Shown here: one piece after another, positions 9,079 to 17,688 of the stretch
Layout of the letters: each line of letters begins with the position of its first letter
How positions within the stretch are numbered: position 1 is the stretch's first letter
From: Sporosarcina sp. FSL W7-1349
GTDB lineage: Bacteria > Bacillota > Bacilli > Bacillales_A > Planococcaceae
Assembly: GCF_038003045.1 (NCBI RefSeq)
Contig: NZ_JBBOOK010000001.1
Location: 372,001 to 436,000 of the forward strand
DNA: 64,000 nt
Direction of reading: 5' to 3'
Notes under the pieces: model-generated
Databases searched by the model: none
Told to the model about the DNA's origin: nothing
Seen by the model: only the letters and a program-made list of their open reading frames with translations
Position numbers and translations under genes: made by a program

Positions 9079-11724
9079 ATGGCAAATGATGAATTAACAA
9101 TGCCGACCAAATATGATCCCCAGTCGATCGAAGCAGGTCGCTATGAATGGTGGCTCCAAGGCAAGTTTTTTGAGGCGCAGCCGGATAGTGGAAAGGAACC
9201 GTACACGATTGTCATTCCTCCTCCGAATGTCACCGGGAAACTTCATCTTGGGCACGCATGGGATACGACTTTGCAAGATATCCTCATCCGGATGAAGCGG
9301 ATGCAAGGGTACGATGCGCTCTGGTTGCCGGGAATGGATCATGCGGGCATTGCGACGCAAGCGAAAGTCGAAGAGAAATTGCGTTCGGAAGGCAAGACCC
9401 GCTATGATCTTGGCCGGGAAAAATTCCTAAAAGAGACGTGGAAATGGAAAGAGGAATATGCAAATCATATCCGTGAGCAATGGGCGAAACTGGGCCTCGG
9501 CCTCGACTATTCCCGCGAGCGTTTCACGTTGGATGAAGGTCTATCACGCGCGGTTCGGGAAGTATTCGTCAAGTTGTATGAAAAAGGATATATTTACCGA
9601 GGCGAATACATCATCAACTGGGACCCCGCTACGAAAACGGCGCTTTCCGATATTGAGGTCATCCATAAAGATGTGCAGGGTGCATTCTATCATATGCGCT
9701 ACCCACTCGCCGACGGCACGGACAGTATCGAAATTGCGACAACCCGTCCGGAAACGATGCTCGGCGATACGGCGGTTGCTGTTCATCCGGAAGATGAGCG
9801 ATATAAGCATTTGATTGGGAAAACAGTCAAATTGCCGATTGTTGGCCGGGAAATTCCGATTGTAGCAGATGATTACGTAGATATGGAATTCGGAAGCGGA
9901 GCGGTGAAGATCACACCGGCCCATGATCCGAACGACTTCGAGATTGGCAATCGCCACAATCTGCCTCGCGTTCTTGTTATGAATGAGGACGGGACGATGA
10001 ATAAACTCGCCGGCAAATACGAAGGGATGGATCGTTTCGAATGCCGGAAGCAGATTGTGAAAGATTTGCAGGATATGGGTGTCTTATTCCAAATCGAAGA
10101 TCATTTGCATTCGGTCGGCCATTCGGAGCGAAGCGGTGCGGTTGTCGAACCGTATCTATCGACACAATGGTTTGTCAAAATGCAGCCGCTCGCCGACGAA
10201 GCGATTAAATTGCAGCAGGGCGAAGGGAAAGTCCATTTCGTACCGGAACGCTTTGAGAAGACGTACTTGAATTGGATGGAAAATATCCACGATTGGTGCA
10301 TTTCCCGTCAGCTTTGGTGGGGCCACCGCATCCCGGCTTGGTACCATAACGAAACGGGTGAAGTGTACGTCGGTCACGAAGCGCCGGCGGATAGCGAAAA
10401 CTGGACACAGGATAACGACGTGCTCGACACTTGGTTCTCCTCCGCGCTTTGGCCGTTCTCCACGATGGGCTGGCCGGATGCTGATAATGAGGAATTCAAG
10501 CGTTATTACCCGACAGATGCCCTTGTTACAGGATATGATATCATTTTCTTCTGGGTGTCCCGGATGATTTTCCAAGGTCTCGAATTTACGGATAAGCGCC
10601 CATTTGACGATGTACTCATCCACGGCCTCGTCCGTGCGGAAGATGGTCGGAAAATGTCGAAATCGCTAGGCAATGGGGTCGACCCGATGGATGTCATTGA
10701 CCAATATGGTGCCGATGCCCTCCGTTATTTCCTATCGACCGGTTCCTCGCCAGGTCAAGACCTCCGTTTTTCGAATGAAAAAGTGGAGGCTGTCTGGAAC
10801 TTTGCGAACAAAATCTGGAACGCATCCCGTTTTGCGTTGATGAACATGGACGGCATGACCTATGCGGAAATCGACTTGTCTGGTGAAAAATCCGTGGCGG
10901 ACGCCTGGATTTTGACACGTTTGAATGAAACGATCGAACAAGTGACGAAACTGGCCGATAAATATGAGTTCGGTGAAGTGGGCCGTGCGTTGTATAACTT
11001 CATCTGGGACGATTTCTGCGATTGGTATATCGAAATGGCCAAATTGCCGTTGTATGGAGAAGACGAAGCGGCCAAGAAAATGACGCGTTCTGTCTTGGCG
11101 CATGTATTGGACAATACGATGCGTCTACTACATCCGTTCATGCCGTTCATTACGGAAGAAATCTGGCAGAACTTGCCGCATGAAGGTGAATCCATTACAG
11201 TGGCTGCTTGGCCGGTTCCGGATCCGGCATTATCCGACAAATCCCGCGCAAGTGACATGAAGCTCCTTATGGACATCATCCGGTCCGTGCGGAATATCCG
11301 TTCAGAAGTGAACACGCCGCTAAGCAAGAAAGTGCCGCTTTATATTTCCGCCAAAGATGAAGCGACAGCCACAGTGCTGGAAACGAACCGGAAATACATC
11401 GAACGGTTCTGCAACCCGGAAACGTTGACGATCGGAAAAGACATTGCAGCTCCAGGCAAATCGATGTCCGCCGTCGTCACAGGAGCGGAATTGTTCCTGC
11501 CGCTCGAAGGACTGTTGGACATCGAAGAAGAACTCGCCCGCTTGACGAAAGAACTGGCGAAATGGGACAGCGAAGTGAAACGGGTCCAAGGCAAACTGTC
11601 CAATGAACGTTTCATGTCCAAAGCGCCTGAAAAAGTCGTCGCAGAAGAACGCGCAAAAGAAAAGGACTATCTAGAAAAATACGCTGCCGTCGAGCGCCGT
11701 ATGCAGGAATTGAAGGAAATTTAA
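9079..11724 (+). CDS. valS: Valyl-tRNA synthetase ValS
   Basis: Class I aminoacyl-tRNA synthetase that charges tRNA(Val). The HIGH motif reads HLGHAW, and the KMSKS motif is present as [12 protein letters not shown]. The editing CP1 domain contains the [17 protein letters not shown] threonine-rich stretch. A C-terminal coiled coil ([14 protein letters not shown]... onward) closes the 881-residue protein, as in bacterial ValS. The ATG at 9079 lies eight bases after AAAGGAGG; the frame is open further upstream without a better site. Expression is controlled by the T-box. Confidence 0.98.
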   Translation: MANDELTMPTKYDPQSIEAGRYEWWLQGKFFEAQPDSGKEPYTIVIPPPNVTGKLHLGHAWDTTLQDILIRMKRMQGYDALWLPGMDHAGIATQAKVEEKLRSEGKTRYDLGREKFLKETWKWKEEYANHIREQWAKLGLGLDYSRERFTLDEGLSRAVREVFVKLYEKGYIYRGEYIINWDPATKTALSDIEVIHKDVQGAFYHMRYPLADGTDSIEIATTRPETMLGDTAVAVHPEDERYKHLIGKTVKLPIVGREIPIVADDYVDMEFGSGAVKITPAHDPNDFEIGNRHNLPRVLVMNEDGTMNKLAGKYEGMDRFECRKQIVKDLQDMGVLFQIEDHLHSVGHSERSGAVVEPYLSTQWFVKMQPLADEAIKLQQGEGKVHFVPERFEKTYLNWMENIHDWCISRQLWWGHRIPAWYHNETGEVYVGHEAPADSENWTQDNDVLDTWFSSALWPFSTMGWPDADNEEFKRYYPTDALVTGYDIIFFWVSRMIFQGLEFTDKRPFDDVLIHGLVRAEDGRKMSKSLGNGVDPMDVIDQYGADALRYFLSTGSSPGQDLRFSNEKVEAVWNFANKIWNASRFALMNMDGMTYAEIDLSGEKSVADAWILTRLNETIEQVTKLADKYEFGEVGRALYNFIWDDFCDWYIEMAKLPLYGEDEAAKKMTRSVLAHVLDNTMRLLHPFMPFITEEIWQNLPHEGESITVAAWPVPDPALSDKSRASDMKLLMDIIRSVRNIRSEVNTPLSKKVPLYISAKDEATATVLETNRKYIERFCNPETLTIGKDIAAPGKSMSAVVTGAELFLPLEGLLDIEEELARLTKELAKWDSEVKRVQGKLSNERFMSKAPEKVVAEERAKEKDYLEKYAAVERRMQELKEI

Positions 11725-11730
11725 CACGGC

Positions 11731-11775
11731 ACACCCCTTTCCTTGGTAGTGGGAAGGGGTGTGTTTTATTTTTAT
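11731..11775 (+). terminator. Intrinsic terminator of valS
   Basis: ACACCCCTTTCC (11731-11742) pairs with GGGAAGGGGTGT (11751-11762, one G-T pair), followed by GTTTTATTTTT. Confidence 0.88.
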
Positions 11776-11810
11776 GGGGTGTCGACTCTTTATATATAGC
11801 GGAACGGCCG

Positions 11811-12010
11811 CTGATAGTTTCTTGCCCGGGCCGATAACTGGGTGCGAGTGCTGATAGTTTGTTGCGACTGCTGATAACTAGTTGGGAGTGCCGATAACTT
11901 GGCGCGAGTGCTGATAACTAGTTGGAAGTGCTGATAACTAGTTTCGACTGCTGATAGCTAGTTGTGTACGCCGATAACTTTGCACAGCCGCTGATAACTC
12001 CCCGCAAGCT
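11811..12010 (+). repeat. Array of ten 20-bp repeats, GATAACTA family
   Basis: CTGATAACT/CCGATAACT-type units begin at 11811, 11831, 11851, 11871, 11891, 11911, 11931, 11951, 11971 and 11991, an exact 20-bp period with no insertions. The approximate consensus is CTGATAACTAGTTGCGAGTG; the first ten bases are best kept. No unique spacers are present, so this is not CRISPR. It starts after the valS terminator. Confidence 0.9.
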
Positions 12011-12027
12011 AGTTCCAGAGCTGCGTT

Positions 12028-12145
12028 CATAAGCCCGGGTTGCGCGCTCATAAGTCCGCGTGCCATGCCCATAAAACGTGGGCCGCGCTTCATAAGCCCG
12101 AGTCCGCGCCCATACCCCGCACCCCGCGCTCATTCCCCTCGAAAA
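12028..12145 (+). repeat. Array of six 20/21-bp repeats, CATAAGCCCG family
   Basis: CATAAG/CATAAA/CATACC/CATTCC-type units start at 12028, 12049, 12070, 12091, 12111 and 12131 (steps 21, 21, 21, 20, 20). The consensus is near CATAAGCCCGNGTCCGCGCT. It is unrelated in sequence to the adjacent 20-bp GATAACTA array but has almost the same period. Confidence 0.85.
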
Positions 12146-12226
12146 CAAGCTTTTTCTCACAGGTTATGATAGAATGAGAGGGCTTACATTCTACAGAACA
12201 TTATGAAAGAAAGTGGGGAAGTTGAA

Positions 12227-13615
12227 TTGATCAATTATGAGACTATTCGTGAATTGAAAACCAAGTTTGAGAACAAAGAGGTTTCTCCTGTCGAAGTGAC
12301 GAAGCAGATGTTGAACCGCATCCATCAATTCAAAGACCTGAACGCTTTTATTACCGTCAATGAAACGCAAGCTTTGAAGCAAGCGGAACTATCGGAAAAG
12401 AAATATGCGCTAGGCGAACAAATCGGGTTCCTGGAAGGAATTCCGATCTCGTATAAAGATAATTTGTCTACAGCCGGTTTGCGGACGACGAGCGGGTCGC
12501 ATATCGACGAGTCGCTCGTTCCGAAGAAAAACGCCGGTATCGTGGAAATCCTTCAGAATGAAGGGGCGGTCAATCTCGGAAAGACGAATATGCATGAATT
12601 CGCATTCGGTATTACGTCGAACAATCCGTTCTACGGCCCAGCCAAAAATCCTTGGAACCCGGAGTATACGCCGGGAGGATCCAGCGGGGGATCAGGTGTC
12701 GCGGTGGCCGCTTCGCTTGGTGTCGCGTCGATCGGCACGGATACAGGTGGATCCATTCGGATTCCGGCAGCTGCCTGCGGCGTAGTCGGATTGAAGGCAA
12801 CGCATGACCTGATCGACTCTACAGGCGTGAAGAATATTTCCTGGACGCTCGACCATGTCGGACCGCTCGTGAAAAACATGGACGACCTGGCCTTCATGAT
12901 GGAAGCGATGACAGGGGAAGACTTTTCGACATTCCTGAATGAGGACATCCGAGGATTGCGGATTGGCGTGCCGAATAATTATCTGAATGAACGGATGGAT
13001 GATGAAACCGCTGCCTTGTATGAAAAATCACTCGAACAGTTGACTTCATTAGGGGCCGTGCTGATCGAAGTGGATATCCCATTCTCGAACGACGATCTGG
13101 GACTTCTGACAGTGCTTGCCGTATCGGAAGCGGGCTATGTCCATGATGCATATATCGATAAGCCGGAATCCCGCTTTGGAGCGGATGTCGAGGCTGTCCT
13201 GAAATCGAGCCGCGATATTTCCGCATTGCAGTACATGCAGGCGTTGAAGAGAAAAGAGGATTTGCTAGCGCAATTCGAAGACCTGTTTACGAAAGTGGAT
13301 GTCATCGTATCTCCGGTTACGCCGTCATCCTCACAAAAAGTAGGGGTGGACGAATTGACGATCCACGGACAAACGGAAGATATTTTCAGCGGCATGATTC
13401 GCTATCCTTCCGTATTCAATATGACGGGACAACCGGCATTGTCCGTCCCGCTCGGCTTCGGGGCAAATGACTTGCCAGTCGGTCTTCAGTTCGCCGCAGC
13501 TTCTTACTGTGAGCCGATTCTGATGCGTGCAGGCTTTGCGTATGAACAGAATTTCCTGAAGGAGTTCTACGCCAAACGCGATCAACTGCTTGCTGCGGCT
13601 CCGACTTTGTCTTAA
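12227..13615 (+). CDS. Amidase signature family protein (GatA paralogue)
   Basis: Amidohydrolase of the Ser-cisSer-Lys class. The catalytic lysine lies in PISYKDNLSTAGLRTTSGS, and the glycine/serine-rich signature GGSSGGSG followed by GTDTGGSIRIPAA holds the serines. Homologous to GatA of the glutamyl-tRNA amidotransferase, but no gatB or gatC is nearby and the C-terminal half is diverged, so the substrate is unknown. TTG at 12227 is preferred because AAAGTGGGGA precedes it; an ATG at 12203 lacks a ribosome site. About 462 residues. It sits between valS and folC, which are usually adjacent, so it is part of an insertion. Confidence 0.85.
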   Translation: MINYETIRELKTKFENKEVSPVEVTKQMLNRIHQFKDLNAFITVNETQALKQAELSEKKYALGEQIGFLEGIPISYKDNLSTAGLRTTSGSHIDESLVPKKNAGIVEILQNEGAVNLGKTNMHEFAFGITSNNPFYGPAKNPWNPEYTPGGSSGGSGVAVAASLGVASIGTDTGGSIRIPAAACGVVGLKATHDLIDSTGVKNISWTLDHVGPLVKNMDDLAFMMEAMTGEDFSTFLNEDIRGLRIGVPNNYLNERMDDETAALYEKSLEQLTSLGAVLIEVDIPFSNDDLGLLTVLAVSEAGYVHDAYIDKPESRFGADVEAVLKSSRDISALQYMQALKRKEDLLAQFEDLFTKVDVIVSPVTPSSSQKVGVDELTIHGQTEDIFSGMIRYPSVFNMTGQPALSVPLGFGANDLPVGLQFAAASYCEPILMRAGFAYEQNFLKEFYAKRDQLLAAAPTLS

Positions 13616-13619
13616 TAGG

Positions 13620-13668
13620 AAAAGCCATTCCACCGATTATATATTGCGGTGGAATGGCTTGTTTTAAT
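13620..13668. terminator. Bidirectional terminator between amidase and MBL gene
   Basis: A 14-bp perfect stem (AAGCCATTCCACCG at 13622-13635, CGGTGGAATGGCTT at 13647-13660) has T-rich sequence on the right and A-rich on the left, so it can serve both convergent genes. Confidence 0.88.
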
Positions 13669-14605
13669 TTCGGAAATAAATCCATTGTCCTTCTTCGAAT
13701 CTGCGCTCGCACTTTCCGGCACGGCGTAAGTATTCCAGATGAGCAATTGTCTCCCCGATGGCAAACCGTGTTTCATGGACGGTCAATTGCTGCTTGAACA
13801 GGCGACCGCAAGTTTCATAAACTGAAATCGGCTCTACTATAGCTTGCATCGTGTCTTCCAACCGGTCCTCGTGGTGGCCGATGATTTCATCAATCCGTTC
13901 ATTCGCCCCGGCAAACGGTTTTCCGTGGGACGGAATGACGTAGCCGATATCCAAGCGTTTCAGGCTTTCCAATGAAGTCAAATATGAATGCAATGGGTTT
14001 TCATCCCCGTGGAACCAATACGAAATATTCGGCGTGATTTTCGGAAGGATATGATCTGCGGAAAGGAGAACACTCTCTTCCTTATTATAAAAGCAGACCA
14101 TGCCATCCGAATGGCCCGGTGCATGGATAATCTCATATTCATACCGGCCGATCGGCAGTTTTTCGCCTTCCTTAAAGTAATGATCAATCGTCGGATAAGG
14201 CGTAACGAGCGCGATGAATTCTGCTGTGTTGCCGACCATTTCCCGGGCAATGTCCTCCGGGATGCCCGCTGTTAAATAATGCCCATACAAATCGTCGACA
14301 TAGGATTGCTCCCATACAGTCAACGCGGAACGTGCGTCTACCTCGCTCATGGAGACACGAGCGCCGGTCGTTTTCTGAAGCTGTCCCGAATGGCCAAAAT
14401 GATCGGGATGATAATGAGTGATGAACAGATCGGAAACTTTCCGGTCCCCAATCCGCTCTTTCCACATATTTTGCGTATATGTATTGTTCAAGCCGGCGTC
14501 GATGATTGTCCATCCAGCTTCTCCCTCTGCCATGAAACAATTCACGTGGTTCAGGCGGAAAGGCAAGTCAATCCGCACCATTTCGATTCCCAATTTCTCC
14601 AACAT
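13664..14605 (-). CDS. MBL-fold metallo-hydrolase
   Basis: Metallo-beta-lactamase-fold hydrolase of 313 residues. The metal motif reads THYHPDHFGH near residues 73-82, with further ligands in IIHAPGHSDG and LLSADHI, and a late histidine in VIPSHGKPF. A winged-helix-like C-terminal segment (residues ~255-305) is typical of the glyoxalase-II/LACTB2-like subgroup. It is the last gene of a minus-strand operon behind two ATP-grasp ligases, 12 bp after the previous stop, with AAGGGGGA as ribosome site. The substrate cannot be read from the sequence. Confidence 0.85.
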   Translation of the reverse strand: MLEKLGIEMVRIDLPFRLNHVNCFMAEGEAGWTIIDAGLNNTYTQNMWKERIGDRKVSDLFITHYHPDHFGHSGQLQKTTGARVSMSEVDARSALTVWEQSYVDDLYGHYLTAGIPEDIAREMVGNTAEFIALVTPYPTIDHYFKEGEKLPIGRYEYEIIHAPGHSDGMVCFYNKEESVLLSADHILPKITPNISYWFHGDENPLHSYLTSLESLKRLDIGYVIPSHGKPFAGANERIDEIIGHHEDRLEDTMQAIVEPISVYETCGRLFKQQLTVHETRFAIGETIAHLEYLRRAGKCERRFEEGQWIYFRN

Positions 14606-14617
14606 TAAAATTCCCCC

Positions 14618-15412
14618 TTAATCAGTAAGTTCCCTTTTTATATGATTCACCAGCCGCGCCGCGACGGAAAAGTCATGCGTTTCGTACAAGGACCGCGCGC
14701 CGACGGGATCTTCGATTTCATTCAACAACCAGCGGCCGTCCGGCAATAAAAGAAAATCGATGCCGACATAGTCGCTATTCAACGCTTGTGTGATAGTTTC
14801 GACCTCTTTCGACTGCGCGATACCCAACTCGAATTTGGCAATGGAGCCGCCTAGTGTGTAATTGGATTTGAATGAATCCTGTCCTCTCCGCAAGACGGCG
14901 CCGAGGACTTCATTGCCGAGCATGAAGACCCGGATATCTTGCGCATTCGTTTCAACAAATGGCTGCACGATAATGGAGCGTTCCCCGAACTTGTGGAAAA
15001 ACGTTTCCGCATCCTGAATGGAGTGGCACAGGAAAACCTCTTCGCCACCATGTCCATCGGTCGTCTTCAGGACGCATGGATAGGAGCGGATATCGTCCGC
15101 CGTGCGGATTTTCCTTGTCGGGACAGTAGGTATCCCTAGCAAGGTGGCCAGTTCGAATGTTTTATATTTATCATTCGCAATCCGATTCACTTCCGAACGG
15201 TTGAAAACCCGGATCCCGTCCGCTTCCCATCGAGCCGACAGTTCGGAATCCCTTCTTCTGGATAGAATAAAGTCGAACGGCTCCTCCGGTATTTCGTCAT
15301 CCGTCCACAAATTCAGACCGATTCCGACTTTTTTCGCTTCATTTAATAGGTCCTGAATAAATGCTCTGTTCCGTTCCGCTTCAATCGCGGTATATGCCAG
15401 AAGCCCTCTCAC
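14618..15412 (-). CDS. ATP-grasp ligase, RimK-like (second of pair)
   Basis: ATP-dependent carboxylate-amine ligase fold, 264 residues. The central ATP-grasp lysine lies in YPCVLKTTDGHGGEEVFLC, and the metal-binding end in GIDFLLLPDGRWLLNEIEDPVGARSLYE. It is shorter and more diverged than the upstream paralogue, whose stop overlaps its start by four bases (ATGA). RimK relatives add amino acids to peptides or small acids. No precursor peptide or carrier gene is evident nearby, so the substrate is unknown. Confidence 0.8.
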   Translation of the reverse strand: MRGLLAYTAIEAERNRAFIQDLLNEAKKVGIGLNLWTDDEIPEEPFDFILSRRRDSELSARWEADGIRVFNRSEVNRIANDKYKTFELATLLGIPTVPTRKIRTADDIRSYPCVLKTTDGHGGEEVFLCHSIQDAETFFHKFGERSIIVQPFVETNAQDIRVFMLGNEVLGAVLRRGQDSFKSNYTLGGSIAKFELGIAQSKEVETITQALNSDYVGIDFLLLPDGRWLLNEIEDPVGARSLYETHDFSVAARLVNHIKRELTD

Positions 15413-16275
15413 GGCAGTTTCCTCAATATATAGGCGATCATGGCATCCGCAACATTGATGCCCGTCACATTATAAATATTGCGGATATGAGCGGCGGCGT
15501 TCACTTCACAGACCAGAGGCCCGCCATCTTCGCCATACAGCAAGTCGACACCGGCAAATTTAGCCCCGACCGCCTTGGCTGCCCGCAGCGCAAGTTGACG
15601 CTGTGCGGAAGTGAGTTCCACCGGTGTGGCGGTGCCTCCGTTCGTAATATTGGCACGGAAATCGGTTTCGGAAGTACGGGCCATCGCTGCGACAATTTCA
15701 TTCCCGACGATATTGACCCGTATATCCCGGCCCCGACTTGACGCGATGAATTCCTGGAAGACATAATCGACTCCGCGCAACGCATCGGTCTTTTCAAAAA
15801 ACTGTTCCTTGGTTTCCACAAGATAGACTTTCATTCCAAAAGAGCCATGGCCTTCCTTGATGACCATCGGCAACCCGAGTTCTGCCAGAACCTTCTCGTA
15901 ATAGCCCGATTCCCTGATGGTGAAGGCGGGATAGACTTTCGGCGCAATAATTGTCTTTGGCATCGGTATGCCATGCCGCGCCAGCTCCAAATACTGTTTC
16001 GCCTTGTTGTCGCAAGTTTCGATGACATCCGGGTCATTGAAGATTGGGACCCCCAATTGTTTCAGATAGGTCGCCAGCAAAATATCCTTGTCGAGAAAGA
16101 CGACAAAGTCAGGAAGGTCAACCGGCTCCGCCTGCAAGTCCATCAGCACTTCATAATTCTTCTTTGCGACCGCGGCCACGCCTGCGCGCTCCGCCGCATC
16201 GCGCAACAGCTCCGCCTGATCGCTGAATTTATCGCTCGTCAGGCTGCCGTTATAGATTACCCAGCATGTACTCAT
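15409..16275 (-). CDS. ATP-grasp ligase, RimK-like (first of pair)
   Basis: A 288-residue ATP-grasp protein at the head of a three-gene minus-strand operon. Visible motifs are the N-terminal DKDILLATYLKQLGVPIFN substrate-domain region, the ATP lysine in LPMVIKEGHGSFGMKVYLV, the RGRDIRVNIVGNEIVAAM strand and the metal ligands in GVDLLYGEDGGPLVCEVNAAAHIRN. This is close to the RimK alpha-L-glutamate ligase family. It is divergent from folC; the 78-bp shared gap holds a palindrome. Function beyond ligase chemistry is unknown. Confidence 0.82.
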   Translation of the reverse strand: MSTCWVIYNGSLTSDKFSDQAELLRDAAERAGVAAVAKKNYEVLMDLQAEPVDLPDFVVFLDKDILLATYLKQLGVPIFNDPDVIETCDNKAKQYLELARHGIPMPKTIIAPKVYPAFTIRESGYYEKVLAELGLPMVIKEGHGSFGMKVYLVETKEQFFEKTDALRGVDYVFQEFIASSRGRDIRVNIVGNEIVAAMARTSETDFRANITNGGTATPVELTSAQRQLALRAAKAVGAKFAGVDLLYGEDGGPLVCEVNAAAHIRNIYNVTGINVADAMIAYILRKLP

Positions 16276-16297
16276 TCGACTGTCCTCCGACCGTGCT

Positions 16298-16312
16298 ATA
16301 CTTGTAAAGTAT
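16298..16312. promoter_or_regulatory. Palindrome in the ATP-grasp/folC divergent gap
   Basis: ATACTT-gta-AAGTAT (16298-16312) is a perfect 6+6 inverted repeat in the divergent gap, a plausible operator for one or both promoters. The regulator is unknown. Confidence 0.4.
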
Positions 16313-16353
16313 CATTGACTTCTGAACTAATCTTACCATACGGAGGGATTCGA

Positions 16354-17586
16354 TTGATTCCTAAATTGGATGAATATAAAGAACGTTGGGCTATAACAAG
16401 TGAAAATACAGTGAAACCCGGGTTGGAAAGTATACAATCCGCTTTGAAGAAAGTCGGAAATCCGCAGAAGCAGTTGCAAGTGATCCACGTAGCCGGGACG
16501 AACGGCAAAGGCTCGACGATTGCGTTCATGGAGTCGATCTTGCGGGAGCACGGGCATTCGACGGGTGTGTTTTCATCGCCCGCCGTTGTCGATATCCATG
16601 ATCAAATCCGGCTGGACGGCGTCCCGGTGTCCGAAGAGGAGTTGAACCGCTCTTTTTCGGAAATGAAAGAGGCAGGACTTAGCGGAATGCTGACCGATTT
16701 CGAACTGTTGACGGCAGCGGCGTTCGTTACTTTCGGATGGCTGAACCCGGATTATGTTCTATTGGAGACGGGGATGGGCGGCGCTTTGGACAGCACGAAT
16801 GTCGTCACTCCTCTCGTTTCCGTCATCACGTCTATCGCACTGGATCATACGGCTATCCTTGGTGACACGATCGAAGAGATCGCGGCGCAGAAGGCGGGCA
16901 TTATCAAACAGGGGATCCCGGTAGTCACGGGGCCTTTGACAGAGGAAGCAATGAAAGTCGTCTCCGATATTGCACAAAAGTCGGCAAGCGATCTCTTAGT
17001 CTGCGGGACCGATTTCCAGATTGATGCAGGGGCCCCGACAGAAAAATTCAGAGGGACGGAGGCTTTCGTAATAGCCGGCCGGAAGATGAAAGGTCCCCAC
17101 CAAGCAATCAATGCAGCAATCGCCATCCAAGCCTTGCTGGCAGCCGGCATCCCGCTTCAAGAGGATAAGGTGAGCCAGGCTATTGCGAATGCTGGGCTGG
17201 CCAATCGATTTGAAGAAGTGGCTTCGGGTGTCTATGTGGATGGCACGCATAATCCGGCTGCTGCACAAGCACTCGCCGAAACGATCCTGCAGGAATTCCC
17301 GGGAGAGAAAGTGGATTTCTTCATCGGTATGCTGAAAGGGAAGGACATTCAAGGAACGCTTGACGCCTTGCTGCCAGTCGCCGCATCATTCTCTTTCCTG
17401 GCATTTCCCCATCCGCAAGCGGAAAACCCGAAGAGGATGATGGAACTTTGCAATCATCCGAACAAGCGAGTGCTAAATGATTTGGATGAACGTATACTAC
17501 TAGAAACAGAAAAAAATCAGAAGAAAATAGTAACAGGTTCACTTTATCTTTTGATAGGACTATATAATCAATTAAGAGGGAAATAA
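16354..17586 (+). CDS. folC: Folylpolyglutamate synthase / dihydrofolate synthase FolC
   Basis: Adds glutamates to folates. The P-loop is VAGTNGKGST near residue 43, followed by the VFSSPAVVDIHDQI loop, LLETGMGGALDSTNVV and the Mur-ligase-type HNP motif in VDGTHNPAAAQA. The TTG at 16354 has CGGAGGG seven bases upstream; the frame is open for another 500 bases upstream but that part is antisense to the ATP-grasp gene and is not coding. The protein has 410 residues, normal for FolC. In B. subtilis folC directly follows valS; here the amidase and the ATP-grasp operon lie between. Confidence 0.96.
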   Translation: MIPKLDEYKERWAITSENTVKPGLESIQSALKKVGNPQKQLQVIHVAGTNGKGSTIAFMESILREHGHSTGVFSSPAVVDIHDQIRLDGVPVSEEELNRSFSEMKEAGLSGMLTDFELLTAAAFVTFGWLNPDYVLLETGMGGALDSTNVVTPLVSVITSIALDHTAILGDTIEEIAAQKAGIIKQGIPVVTGPLTEEAMKVVSDIAQKSASDLLVCGTDFQIDAGAPTEKFRGTEAFVIAGRKMKGPHQAINAAIAIQALLAAGIPLQEDKVSQAIANAGLANRFEEVASGVYVDGTHNPAAAQALAETILQEFPGEKVDFFIGMLKGKDIQGTLDALLPVAASFSFLAFPHPQAENPKRMMELCNHPNKRVLNDLDERILLETEKNQKKIVTGSLYLLIGLYNQLRGK

Positions 17587-17615
17587 GACAATTTATATAG
17601 TTGGTTATTCCTTGG

Positions 17616-17630
17616 TATGATAGTATCATA
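17616..17630. promoter_or_regulatory. Perfect palindrome upstream of the GGDEF genes
   Basis: TATGATA-G-TATCATA (17616-17630) is a 7+7 inverted repeat about 58 bp before the first GGDEF gene. It contains a -10-like TATGAT, so a repressor bound here could block transcription; this is inference. Confidence 0.45.
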
Positions 17631-17688
17631 TATGAGTTAGAAGAGTCTGTAAATTCAAGAAGTGGAAAAGAAAGGGCGGGGTTGCTTA

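Noticed and set aside
11811..12145. CRISPR array
   Set aside because: There are no unique spacers between copies, the units are only 20-21 bp and no cas genes are nearby.
11918..12160. An open frame on the minus strand over the 20/21-bp arrays
   Set aside because: It is a translation of the repeats (AYE-R units), has no ribosome site and no family match.
15847..16353. N-terminal extension of FolC
   Set aside because: The frame is open but lies antisense to the ATP-grasp gene and has no FolC similarity; the start at 16354 has a good ribosome site.
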